Origin: Myxococcales bacterium
GTDB lineage: Bacteria; Myxococcota_A; UBA9160; SMWR01
Assembly: GCA_013215605.1 (NCBI GenBank)
Contig: JABSQW010000002.1
Location: 1-46,461 of the forward strand
Reading direction: 5' to 3'
Length of the DNA: 46,461 nt
The notes under the pieces are model-generated. The model was given only the letters and a program-made list of their open reading frames with translations. It was not told where the DNA came from and made no database searches. Below are positions 8,453 through 16,934 of this stretch, piece after piece. Position 1 is the first letter of the stretch, and the number at the start of each line of letters is the position of its first letter. The position numbers and the translations under genes were made by a program.

Positions 8453-9646
8453 ATGATCTTCCTCGATACATGGTTCTGGATCTTCGCGGCGATCGCGGTG
8501 CCGGGTTTCTGGCTGTGCCCGAAGCCGCTCAAGCTCTACTGGCTGCTCGTCGCCAGTGGGATCTTCCACTTCCATTTCGCCGGGCCGGCCGGGATGACGC
8601 CGATCATCATCCTCGCGTTGCTCACGTACGGGACCGGCATAGCGATCGCGGGCGGTGAGTTGCGGCGCGCGTTTCTGGCGATGTGCACGCTCCTGATCGG
8701 CGCTCTGGCGTTCTACAAGTACTCCGAGTTCGGGCTCGCATCGGTGAACGGCGCGGTCGCCGCACTCGGCATCGGGTCGCTCCCCGAGGTCACGAATGGA
8801 TAGCGAGCGTCGATCGCACCGCTCGCGATCTCATTCTTCACGTTCGAGTTCGTCCACTACCTCTACGAAGTCCGGGTTCACGGCCGCGAGCCGATCCGCA
8901 ATCCGGTCCATTTCGGGATCTTCGCGATCTTCTTCCCCTCGCTCGCGTCCGGTCCAATCAAGCGCTTCCCGGAGTTCGTCCCCCAGCTCGAACGGCTCGA
9001 GAACCCGAGTGTCGACAAGGTGCTCGCCGGTGGGCGACGAGTCATTCGCGGCATGTTCAAGAAGGTCTGCATCGCCGATCTGCTCGTCGAGTTCATCAAA
9101 GTCTTCGAGGACGTCCCCGAATACACCCTGCCGGTCGTGATCGGTCTGGCCGTTCTCCAGGGCTTCCGGATCTACTACGACTTCGCCGGGTACTCGGACA
9201 TCGCGATCGGCCTCGCGCAGATGCTGAACCTGACGATCCCCGAGAACTTCGATCGGCCGTACTTCTCGACCAGCTTGCAGGACTTCTGGCGTCGCTGGCA
9301 CATGAGCCTCAGCTCCTGGATCCGCGACTACGTGTACATTCCTCTCGGCGGCAACCTCAATCACCGCGGGGCGAATCTCCTGATCGCGATGTTCCTCTGC
9401 GGCCTCTGGCACGGCGCCGCGTGGAACTTCGCGATCTGGGGTCTGTATCACGGCCTCGGTCTCAGCCTCGAGAACGCGGTGAGGAGTCTCCGACCGGCGT
9501 GGTTCGAGGATCATCCGCTCTGGAACGGTGTGCGTTGGGCGGCCTGTTATGGCTTCGTCAGCTACGGCTGGCTTCTGTTCTTCTATCCGGCGAGCACCGT
9601 CTGGAAGATGACGATCGATCCGATTCTCGGGATCCTGGGATCCTGA
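8453..9646 (+). pseudogene. MBOAT-family O-acyltransferase gene interrupted by in-frame TAG
   Basis: From ATG 8453 the frame encodes an MBOAT protein in two in-frame pieces: 116 residues (FLDTWFWIFAAIAVPGFWL onwards, membrane helices), TAG at 8801-8803, then 280 residues without loss of frame (RASIAPLAISFFTFEF, SLASGPIKRFPEF). The MBOAT catalytic region CGLWHGAAWNFAIWG is intact; its His is codon 320. Similarity runs straight across the stop, so one base change separates it from a full-length 397-residue enzyme, short to normal for alginate O-acetylase AlgI-type proteins. Intact homologues pass acetyl groups across the inner membrane to a periplasmic partner such as the SGNH protein just upstream. 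An internal ATG at 9020 would give only a fragment lacking several helices. Sequencing error, real nonsense mutation and suppression cannot be distinguished here. Confidence 0.8.
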
Positions 9647-9828
9647 GCTGCAGTTCACGCGGTCGCCCCGCGAATCGATCCCGCCACACACCTCGATGAG
9701 CGCTGAGAAGAGACCGTCGCGGCGGTTCGCGCGCCGCTCTTCTGGCTCCAGTCGACGGGCAGCAGGTCTTCCACGTTCTCACCTCCTGGACCCCAGGCTG
9801 GCACCATAGGGGTTACTCTCCGGCTTCC

Positions 9829-11031
9829 ATGGCGTACATCGAAAATCGCATCGTCCACGACGCGGACGCGCACCTCATGGAGACGCCGTACTGGCTGCGC
9901 GATCACGCGGACCCCTCGATACGCGAGCGCATCGCACCGCCGAGCTACGTGAACGAGCTGCGCCAGACTGGCGACAACGACGCCCAGCTCGCGAACATCG
10001 ACGCCGCATTCGCGAAGCTCCACGAGCGTCACCGCTCCGACGAATATCGCGCCGACGAAGCGGCCGAGATCATGAACCGCAAGAACTTCGCGGCAACCGG
10101 ATCCTTCATTTCCGAGCACCGCCCGCGCGCGCTCGAGCTGATCGGCGTGGCGAGCCAGCTCATCTTCAACACCTTCCACAACACGAGCCTGCACAACTGG
10201 GAACACAGCGGAGATCTCGATCTCGCCTACGGTGTCGCGCGTGCGCACAACCGCGGCATGATCGATTTCTGCTCGGCCGATCCGCGACTGTTACCGACTT
10301 GCTATGTCCCACTGGCGGATTTCGATCGCGCCGAGGCGATGGCAAAGGAGGCGCTCGAAATGGGCGCGGCGGCGCTCCTGGTAGCATCGGGCTGCCCGAA
10401 GGGCCATTCGCCGAGCCACATCGGCCTCGACCCTGTCTGGGCGATGGCGCAGGAAGCCGGAATTCCCGTCGTGTTCCACGTCGGGGGCACGGGTGACCTG
10501 ATCGATTCGAACTACTTCGTGACCGGAGTGCCGGTTCCGCCCGACTTCCACGGCGGCAACGAGAACTTCCGCTCCGTCGACTACATGGGCATTCCGGGGC
10601 CGCCGATGCAGACACTCGCAACCCTGATCTTCGATGGCGTGCTCGAGCGCTTCCCTTCGCTCCGCATCGGCGTCATCGAACAGGGCGCGATCTGGTTGCC
10701 GAGCTGGATGCGCCAGATGGAGTCTGCGGTCGAGGCCTTCGGTCGTCACGAGGAGCGTCTCGGCAAGCTCTCGCTGCGCCCGAGCGAGTACGTGCGGCGG
10801 CAGGTGCGCGTCACCCCCTACCCGACCGAAGACGTCGGCTGGATCACCGAGCAGGTCGGCAGCGAGATCTGTCTCTTCTCGACGGATTTCCCGCACGTGG
10901 AGGGCGGCCACCGGCCCATGGAGCGCTTCGAGCGCAGCCTCGGCACTGCGAACGAGGAGGTGCGCGCGCGCTTCTACTCGGAAAACTTCGTCGATCTGAT
11001 GGGCCGCGCTCTCGACCGTTTGACGACCTGA
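9829..11031 (+). CDS. Amidohydrolase_2 family metal-dependent hydrolase
   Basis: 400 residues with the Amidohydrolase_2 (ACMSD-like) TIM-barrel landmarks: the N-terminal metal site VHDADAHLMETP (Asp13/His15), a central VVFHVGGTGDL strand with metal-ligand His near residue 222, and a C-terminal FSTDFPHVEGG, where the Asp is the usual catalytic/metal residue. Relatives include decarboxylases of aromatic or heterocyclic acids and hydrolases, so decarboxylation or hydrolysis of a cyclic substrate is possible but untested. The ATG has no clear ribosome binding site. It converges on a second family member at 11132. The 180 bases before it contain no gene. Confidence 0.85.
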   Translation: MAYIENRIVHDADAHLMETPYWLRDHADPSIRERIAPPSYVNELRQTGDNDAQLANIDAAFAKLHERHRSDEYRADEAAEIMNRKNFAATGSFISEHRPRALELIGVASQLIFNTFHNTSLHNWEHSGDLDLAYGVARAHNRGMIDFCSADPRLLPTCYVPLADFDRAEAMAKEALEMGAAALLVASGCPKGHSPSHIGLDPVWAMAQEAGIPVVFHVGGTGDLIDSNYFVTGVPVPPDFHGGNENFRSVDYMGIPGPPMQTLATLIFDGVLERFPSLRIGVIEQGAIWLPSWMRQMESAVEAFGRHEERLGKLSLRPSEYVRRQVRVTPYPTEDVGWITEQVGSEICLFSTDFPHVEGGHRPMERFERSLGTANEEVRARFYSENFVDLMGRALDRLTT

Positions 11032-11039
11032 GCGCTTCT

Positions 11040-11061
11040 CGCGCGTCGGCGTGCGCGTTTT
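11040..11061 (+). terminator. Possible short intrinsic terminator
   Basis: Eight bases after the stop of the plus-strand amidohydrolase, a 5-bp all-GC stem (CGCGC, eight-base loop, GCGCG) is followed directly by TTTT. The stem is short, so support is modest. Position between convergent genes fits. Confidence 0.3.
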
Positions 11062-11131
11062 CGCTTCACGCCGGCCCCGCCTTCTTGCGGAGGCCGTGGC
11101 GCCCGGGAGCAACGGCTCGCGGGCGTCCGAC

Positions 11132-12637
11132 TCACGGCGCCGTCAGTGAAGCCTCCTCGGCCAGCAGCTTCCCGGCCTCGACCTCGACGGACGTGCCGAC
11201 GAAGAAGTCGGGATTCATCCCGCCGTGGAGTCGCACGGCGTTCGCGAACGCGAAGTCTCGGAACTCTCCTGCATCGAGGAGCTCCTTCTCGCGCAACTCG
11301 TAAGCCTCTTCGATGACCCTCGACATGTCGGGCACGTCGAAGTGGCCGATGTCGCTGCCAAGTACGGTCTTGATGCAGCTCCCGAACGGATTGACCCTCG
11401 TGTCGAAGGCCCAGGCCACGCTGGTGTCGTCGGCCTCGCAGCCGAAGAACAGACGTGCCGCATAGCGATCGACGAAGTCCTCGGCTCGCTCGACCCCCAT
11501 GGCCGCCCACTCGTCGAGGTCTTCGGGGGCGACGTCGGTCTGGAAGAAGCTGCCGAGCGAGGCCTCCACCTGGTCGAGCTTGCCCTCCGCGAAGCGCCCC
11601 GCGTAGCGGCCGATCAAGTCCAGGTAGCCCGGCACGTCGAGGTTGGCCGGGTTCGTCGCCTCGAGTCCCACCACACTGCGTTTCTCCCACATCCCGACGA
11701 GATCGGCGAACTGCTTGCACGCCCAGGCGGCCCCGCCCTCGAGCAGCCCGAAGTTCAGGGTCGGAAACCGGCGCGTCACACCGCCCATCACGAGGGCCTT
11801 GCACAGGCTCGCCTGGTGAAGCGCGTGGTTGCCGATGTGGTTGAAGCAGAAGTTCGAGATCGAGCGACCGGCCCAGGGGATCATGGGCAGAACCCCGGAG
11901 TGGGCGGTCACCGCGACCCCGAGCTCCACGCACTTCGCCCAGACCGGATCGTAGTCGTGGTCCGAGTCGATCGCGTAGTGGTCGAGCCACTGCGCGTCGG
12001 GGAACGCCTCGGGGCTCGACTCGTTGAGCGATGGAATCGGGCGCGGAACGCCCGATGGGATCATGATCACCTTGTGGCCGAGACCGCGGACCGCGTGCTC
12101 GAGCTCGTCGAGGGCCTCCTCGGGCGTGTGCATGGGGATGCAGGCAACCGGAGTGAGCCGGTCCGCGTACTCGCGGAACATGTCGGCCTGCAGGGTATTG
12201 AGGGCGCGGATCGTGATGCGACGCGTCTCGGTGTCGGGCTCGAGTGGCAGGTACAGACCGAGACCCCCGTAGAGGATCGAATAGTCCATCCCGAGCTCGT
12301 CCATGCGCTCGTAGAGCAGACCCGGCAGCGCTGTGGTGGCCGCGTCGCGCAGATTCCTGGTGGGAGACCCCCACCACGCCGCGCGCCGGGTACGGTGCCG
12401 GCGGCGCTCGTCCCAGCTCTGATCGGACCAGCCCGCGAAGTCCCCCCCGCGGTGGCCGCCCCCGGTGGGGCTGGCTCCGAAGCCGCCCCGGTAGCGGCGC
12501 GCAAAGTCCCCCCCGCCGACCTTTTCGACGTACTCGAGAAAGCCCGGGTAGAACTCGGTGAGGTGCCCGTCGCCATCGACGATGGGGTGGTCGAGCCGTG
12601 CGCGGATTCGAGCCGACCGGGTGGACGCTTCGCTCAT
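11132..12637 (-). CDS. Amidohydrolase_2 family metal-dependent hydrolase
   Basis: 501 residues. N-terminal metal motif DHPIVDGDGHLTEF, a central VAVTAHSGVLPMIPW with the expected His ligand, and a C-terminal LGSDIGHFDVPDM carrying the usual Asp. The protein is longer than the 400-residue paralogue-like gene opposite it because of a Gly-rich N-terminal insertion (FGASPTGGGHRGGDF) and a longer tail. The ATG at 12637 has TTGGAGG five bases upstream, better than an upstream TTG at 12649. Cytoplasmic hydrolase or decarboxylase; substrate unknown. It diverges from the sulfatase-like gene across 150 bases. Confidence 0.85.
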   Translation of the reverse strand: MSEASTRSARIRARLDHPIVDGDGHLTEFYPGFLEYVEKVGGGDFARRYRGGFGASPTGGGHRGGDFAGWSDQSWDERRRHRTRRAAWWGSPTRNLRDAATTALPGLLYERMDELGMDYSILYGGLGLYLPLEPDTETRRITIRALNTLQADMFREYADRLTPVACIPMHTPEEALDELEHAVRGLGHKVIMIPSGVPRPIPSLNESSPEAFPDAQWLDHYAIDSDHDYDPVWAKCVELGVAVTAHSGVLPMIPWAGRSISNFCFNHIGNHALHQASLCKALVMGGVTRRFPTLNFGLLEGGAAWACKQFADLVGMWEKRSVVGLEATNPANLDVPGYLDLIGRYAGRFAEGKLDQVEASLGSFFQTDVAPEDLDEWAAMGVERAEDFVDRYAARLFFGCEADDTSVAWAFDTRVNPFGSCIKTVLGSDIGHFDVPDMSRVIEEAYELREKELLDAGEFRDFAFANAVRLHGGMNPDFFVGTSVEVEAGKLLAEEASLTAP

Positions 12638-12787
12638 GACAGCCTCCAATGGGTTGGAGCACGGACCATCCTATCAGCTGGCTTGCCGGGCGGGTCTGCG
12701 GATGGATCGAGTGGACGCGAGTTCGTCGGCACGTCCGGGGTGCGAATCGAGGCGCCCGCTCCCCGTCTTCTTGATACGCTGCGCTGG

Positions 12788-14149
12788 ATGGCCATCCGCA
12801 AGCGATGTGCGTCGTCTCCGTTCGTCGCACGCGTCAGCGCCGGAGCGATCGGCTTCGCAACCCTCCTCGCCTGTGCGAACGCGCCGGAGCAGGCGCAGAA
12901 CGCGATCCTCATCTCCGTCGATACGCTGCGCGCAGACCACATGGGGATGTACGGGTACGAGCGCGACGCAACCCCACACCTCGATCGCTTCTTCGCGCGC
13001 GGTACGGTCTTCGACCAGGCAGTGAGCCCGGCGCCCTGCACGCTGCCCGCCGTTCCACAGGTGCTCGCGGGCGCCTGGGTCGTCGAGAACGCGCAGCCCA
13101 GCCTGGCGGAGCTTCTCGCCGAGGCCGGAGTGGCCACCGCGGCCGTCGCGAGTCAGCACCAGTTTCGGCAGGGAAGCGAGCAGAGCAGCGACGCGTTCGC
13201 CCTGGCGGCGTCCGTACCTCGAGGTTTCGAGCACTTCGACCTGCAGGCGACCGACGCGGTGGATGACCACGGCTTCTCCACGCGCAGCGCTCGAGAAGTC
13301 ACCGATCGGGCGCTTGCCTGGCTCGACGAACGCGACCCCGCCGTGCCGTTCTTCCTGTGGGTCCACTACTTCGACCCCCACGATCCCTACGAGCCGCCCG
13401 AAACGTTTCGACGCTTCGGTGCGAACGACCCGTCGTCGCGCGACGGGGACCGCCGGCGCGACCTCGTGGCCGCCGCGGGGCCGGGCCTGCCGTGGCAGCG
13501 CGCGGGGCACATCTTCGACGAGCGCGACGTGGCGCGCCTCGTGGACCTCTACGACGGGGAGATCCTCTACACCGACGCCGAGATCGGTCGACTGCTCGAT
13601 GAACTCGAACGCACCGGGCTCGTCGACCGATCGATCGTGGCGTTCTTCAGCGACCACGGAGAGTGGCTCGGCGAGGGCGACCGCTGGGACCACTGCAGGA
13701 CCCTCCGCGATGTGGAGCTCCACGTTCCGCTGGCAGTCGTGCTGAACGGTGGACGTCTCGACGAACACGCGCACGTGCTCGAGCCCGTGACTCTGCTCGA
13801 CCTCGCGCCCACGGTGTTGGCCGCTGTCGGGCTCGACGCTGCGGGGAAGGGATACGACGGCCGCGATCTCCGCAACCGCGACGCGGCGGCACCGGTGTTC
13901 GCCGCCTGGCGCGGACTTGCCGCAGCGCGCCAGCGGGACTGGAAGCTCCTCTACGACCGCGGTCGCCCAACCGGCCTGTATGCGGTAGCCAGCGACCCGG
14001 ACGAACGGCGCAATCGACTCGGCGAGGGAATTCCGGAAGAAGCGCGGCTTCTCGCGCACGTCGAGCGCTTCGTCGCCTCGGAGCCGGGTCTGCGAGCTCA
14101 GAACCGCGAGACCCTGGAACGTTTGCGCGCACTCGGGTACGCGGAGTAG
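12788..14149 (+). CDS. Sulfatase-fold lipoprotein without the formylglycine Cys
   Basis: 453 residues. The signal sequence ends in a lipobox, FATLLAC, with Cys29 as lipidation site. The alkaline-phosphatase/sulfatase metal motif is ILISVDTLRADHMGMYGY (Asp45), followed by the nucleophile region PAPCTLPAVPQVLAG at residues 82-96. In true sulfatases this is CxPxR; here the residue two before the Pro is Thr85 and the Arg is missing, as in Thr-nucleophile phosphotransferases/hydrolases of the superfamily. Later metal motifs VHYFDPHDPYEPP and FFSDHGEWLGEGDRWDH are present. Role is probably a phospho- or sulfo-ester hydrolase/transferase at the outer envelope. The long open frame upstream of 12788 runs antisense through the amidohydrolase gene and is not coding. 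No good ribosome binding site. Confidence 0.82.
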   Translation: MAIRKRCASSPFVARVSAGAIGFATLLACANAPEQAQNAILISVDTLRADHMGMYGYERDATPHLDRFFARGTVFDQAVSPAPCTLPAVPQVLAGAWVVENAQPSLAELLAEAGVATAAVASQHQFRQGSEQSSDAFALAASVPRGFEHFDLQATDAVDDHGFSTRSAREVTDRALAWLDERDPAVPFFLWVHYFDPHDPYEPPETFRRFGANDPSSRDGDRRRDLVAAAGPGLPWQRAGHIFDERDVARLVDLYDGEILYTDAEIGRLLDELERTGLVDRSIVAFFSDHGEWLGEGDRWDHCRTLRDVELHVPLAVVLNGGRLDEHAHVLEPVTLLDLAPTVLAAVGLDAAGKGYDGRDLRNRDAAAPVFAAWRGLAAARQRDWKLLYDRGRPTGLYAVASDPDERRNRLGEGIPEEARLLAHVERFVASEPGLRAQNRETLERLRALGYAE

Positions 14150-14156
14150 GTCGCGG

Positions 14157-15737
14157 TCACGGGTCGTGCGATCGTGACGCGCGAAGGGGCCCGCGCAGCC
14201 ACAACTCGTCGCGTGACCCGTCCTTCATGCGTTCGAGCTCGTAGTGCTCGCCCAGGTAGTAGCGGGCGATCCACACCGGGGGCGGAGATCCCGGGACGCG
14301 AACCGGCCAGGCGATGTCCCGGCCCGCTGTACGGGACGCGGCGAGCTCGTCGCGCAGCTGCTCCACGGCGGACTCGTGGCCGACGTGGACGAGCGGCGCC
14401 GCGACGCGGACGCCGGCCGTCGCGAGCAGCAACGCACCAAGGCCGACCGCCAGCCCCGGCGAGCGGACGGCGGGCCAGCGATTCGCGGCAACGCGCGCCG
14501 CCATCCAGAGGAGTGCGGTCGCAGTGAGCGCGAGCAGCGGCCCCGCGGCCGGTCCGACCCGCCAGGCGGGAAGCATCGCGATGCGAGAAGCCTGCTCTGC
14601 GAACGGATTCAAGCTCGTCGCAGCCACGGACACGAAGACCGTGAGCGACGCGACCAACGAACCGATCGCGAGCGCGACTCCCGTCGGCCGCGCGCGTGAG
14701 AGATCAGCGAGCCAGAGCCCCACGCACAGTGAAAGGAAGGGGTAGAGGGAGATGACGTACCAGGGGAAGCGCTTCCCGATCAGCAGGTAGAAGACCGCGA
14801 TGGCCAGGATGAAGCCTCCGACCACTCGGAGACCGGTCTCGCCTCGGCGCGCCCGGGAGACCAGCACGGCGAGCGCCGACGGATAGACGATCGACCAGGG
14901 GAATGCTCCGAAGAAGAGGGCCGTCGCGTAGAAGCGGAGGTTTTCGAAGACGCCGGGCGGGCCGGTGATCGCGGCTTGTCCGCTCGCCTGTGCGGCCATG
15001 ACACCGGCGACCCGGAGGAATGCCTCGGGATCCGACGCGACGTTCCAGACGTGCCACAGCGCGCCGAGGGGCAGCACGCAGAGCGCGGTGCCCAGGGAGT
15101 CGCGTGCGCGCCCGCGCGCACTCGGGACCAGCGCGAACACCGCGACGCCGGCCAGCAGGGGGATCACGGCCGTCGGAAGCTTGATGCTCATGAGGAGCGC
15201 GACGCAGACGTGGTGCGCGACGAAGCCCCGGTGCTCGACGAGCGCGCGAAGGAGGAACAGCGCGCACAGGGTGAGCAGGACACAGAGAGTCGATTCGAGC
15301 TCTCCCGTCCGCGCGCCGTGGAGGTACACGAACTGGAACGTCGTCAGCTGCACCACCCCGGCGCAGAAGGCCGCGCGCCGATCACCGAGGGCGACGCCGA
15401 GACGCCACGTCATCCACACGGAACCGACACCCATGCCGGCCGAGAGCGCTCGCATCGTCCAGGCGCTGTCGCCGAAGAGAGCGATCAGGCCGGCGCGCAC
15501 CCAGTACTGGAGCGGCGCGTTCATGAAGGTGTCGTACTCGCGCACCGCCCCCCGGAACACCAACTGCAACCAGTCGCCGGACTCCAGCATGTGGACCGCG
15601 ACGGCGTGGTAGATCGCCTCGTCGCCGTTCACGACGCTGTAGCGGCCGAGCCCGTAGAAGAGGAGGGGCGTGGCCAGCCCAACGAGCAGCAGCACCGGCT
15701 CGGAACCCGCGAAGCTCCGCGCGCGGCCGATCTTCAT
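14157..15737 (-). CDS. GT39-type glycosyltransferase (ArnT/PMT-like), inner membrane
   Basis: 526 residues with about eleven hydrophobic segments and the GT-C landmark DEAIYHAVAVHML at 39-51, where the Asp-Glu pair in the first periplasmic loop is the expected catalytic and metal-binding site. A second conserved segment, GKRFPWYVISLYPFLSLC, matches the K-x-PWY region of ArnT-type enzymes. Such enzymes move a sugar from a polyprenyl-phosphate donor onto lipid A, protein or glycan in the periplasm. The C-terminal ~100 residues form a soluble domain. The ATG is clear. It lies downstream of the SGNH gene at 15833 on the same strand and converges with the sulfatase-like gene with only seven bases between stops. 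Confidence 0.85.
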   Translation of the reverse strand: MKIGRARSFAGSEPVLLLVGLATPLLFYGLGRYSVVNGDEAIYHAVAVHMLESGDWLQLVFRGAVREYDTFMNAPLQYWVRAGLIALFGDSAWTMRALSAGMGVGSVWMTWRLGVALGDRRAAFCAGVVQLTTFQFVYLHGARTGELESTLCVLLTLCALFLLRALVEHRGFVAHHVCVALLMSIKLPTAVIPLLAGVAVFALVPSARGRARDSLGTALCVLPLGALWHVWNVASDPEAFLRVAGVMAAQASGQAAITGPPGVFENLRFYATALFFGAFPWSIVYPSALAVLVSRARRGETGLRVVGGFILAIAVFYLLIGKRFPWYVISLYPFLSLCVGLWLADLSRARPTGVALAIGSLVASLTVFVSVAATSLNPFAEQASRIAMLPAWRVGPAAGPLLALTATALLWMAARVAANRWPAVRSPGLAVGLGALLLATAGVRVAAPLVHVGHESAVEQLRDELAASRTAGRDIAWPVRVPGSPPPVWIARYYLGEHYELERMKDGSRDELWLRGPLRASRSHDP

Positions 15738-15755
15738 GCGAAGAGTATGCGCCTA

Positions 15756-15784
15756 CAGAGCGCTCACCCGCCAGGCGCGCTCTG
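15756..15784 (-). repeat. Inverted repeat between SGNH and GT39 genes
   Basis: Perfect 8-bp arms (CAGAGCGC / GCGCTCTG) with a 13-base spacer lie between the SGNH stop and the GT39 start. No T-run follows on either strand, so it may be an mRNA processing or stability hairpin rather than a terminator. Confidence 0.35.
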
Positions 15785-15832
15785 GAATCGGATCGCGCGA
15801 CGACGCACGGACCCGCGAAGCCGTACCGCGAG

Positions 15833-16891
15833 CTACCTCGTCAGACCGCGCGCGGACAGGGCCTGCGCGACCAGCGGCGCGAGCTTTCGTGCATACAACC
15901 GATTGAGCAGGGCCGACGGATGGCTGTCGCGTTCGTGCAGCACCATTTCTTCCGGAGAGAGCTCGCGCTCGATCTCTTCGAGGTAGCTCACGGTGACGAA
16001 ACCGGCGCCGCGAGCCGCAGCCTCCGCCTGTTGGTAGAGGCGGATCTTCAACTCGCGCCCCTCGTCGAGCGGGTCCCCCACCACCGGCGCCGCCAGCACC
16101 GCTCCCCCGGCCAGCACGGCAAAGATCGGCTGCAGCAATCCCCGATCGTCCCCGATGGCGCGGATGTACTGGAGCGAGGCAACGAAGGTCGCCCATTCCC
16201 GAGAATCGGTGTCGTAGGCGCGCTGGATGATCTCGCCGTTGTCGGGGAGTACGCCGAAGCGGGTCAGCAGGCGGTGAATACGAGAGTCGAGGAACGTCGC
16301 GAGCCGCCGCATTCCGACGTACCGCAGACTGTGGAACGCCTCGAAGAGCCAGAGCAGTCGATCGCGTTCGGGCGACGACCGGGTGGAGCCCAACTGCGGA
16401 TCGTTGATGCAGAAGCCGACCACGACGAGATCCGGCTCGAGTGGGTCGATGCTGCGCTTCAGGAGGTACGCTGCTCTCTCTGCGTTGATGCCGGGCATAC
16501 CGAGGTTGAGAACGTCGATGTTCCTTCCGGGAAACCAGTTCCGGAGACGCTCCTCGACGAGGTTCGTGAAGCGCTCCTCGACGGGGAGACCGGTCCCGTA
16601 GGTGATCGAATCTCCGAGCACCAGGACCCGCCAGGCGTCCGGCCGCTTCTTCTCGAACTCACGCTCGCGAAACCCCGCCTCGTTCGAGACCACGGGGTGC
16701 CCCCACGTGTAGTGCTGACCGTCGCGGGCCCCATTGATGGGGAAGCGGAGACTGTCGAGCCACAGGCCGAACTCCACGAGGAAAGGGATTCCCACGGCGA
16801 GCGCGAGCGCAATGACGAGGATGAAGACCCGTTCGCGCGGTCGCCGCGCGGAGCCGGCATCCGAATGGGCGCGGTTCGGTTCCGTGGCCAT
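15833..16891 (-). CDS. Membrane-anchored SGNH/GDSL hydrolase
   Basis: 352 residues. After a basic N-terminus there is one membrane helix (FILVIALALAVGIPFLVEFG, about residues 23-42), placing the catalytic domain in the periplasm. SGNH block I is VLVLGDSITYGTG with Ser95. The oxyanion residues Gly and Asn fall in NLGMPGINAER and FCINDPQ, and block V is ERDSHPSALLN with Asp322 and His324. Likely an esterase acting on acylated envelope carbohydrate or lipid. It shares its start region with the divergent sulfotransferase (43 bases between chosen starts) and precedes GT39, so the three may serve one modification pathway. Confidence 0.82.
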   Translation of the reverse strand: MATEPNRAHSDAGSARRPRERVFILVIALALAVGIPFLVEFGLWLDSLRFPINGARDGQHYTWGHPVVSNEAGFREREFEKKRPDAWRVLVLGDSITYGTGLPVEERFTNLVEERLRNWFPGRNIDVLNLGMPGINAERAAYLLKRSIDPLEPDLVVVGFCINDPQLGSTRSSPERDRLLWLFEAFHSLRYVGMRRLATFLDSRIHRLLTRFGVLPDNGEIIQRAYDTDSREWATFVASLQYIRAIGDDRGLLQPIFAVLAGGAVLAAPVVGDPLDEGRELKIRLYQQAEAAARGAGFVTVSYLEEIERELSPEEMVLHERDSHPSALLNRLYARKLAPLVAQALSARGLTR

Positions 16892-16934
16892 GGCAGCCGA
16901 TCAATGTACCCCGATCCTCGAGTACGATGTCGAG

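Noticed and set aside
9706-9743. Hairpin (AGAAGAG / CTCTTCT) between MBOAT and amidohydrolase genes
   Set aside because: Seven-base arms with a bulged interior and no T-run; too weak to call a terminator.
11225-12787. Upstream extension of the sulfatase-like frame
   Set aside because: It runs antisense through the amidohydrolase gene; the signal peptide and lipobox at 12788 mark the real N-terminus.
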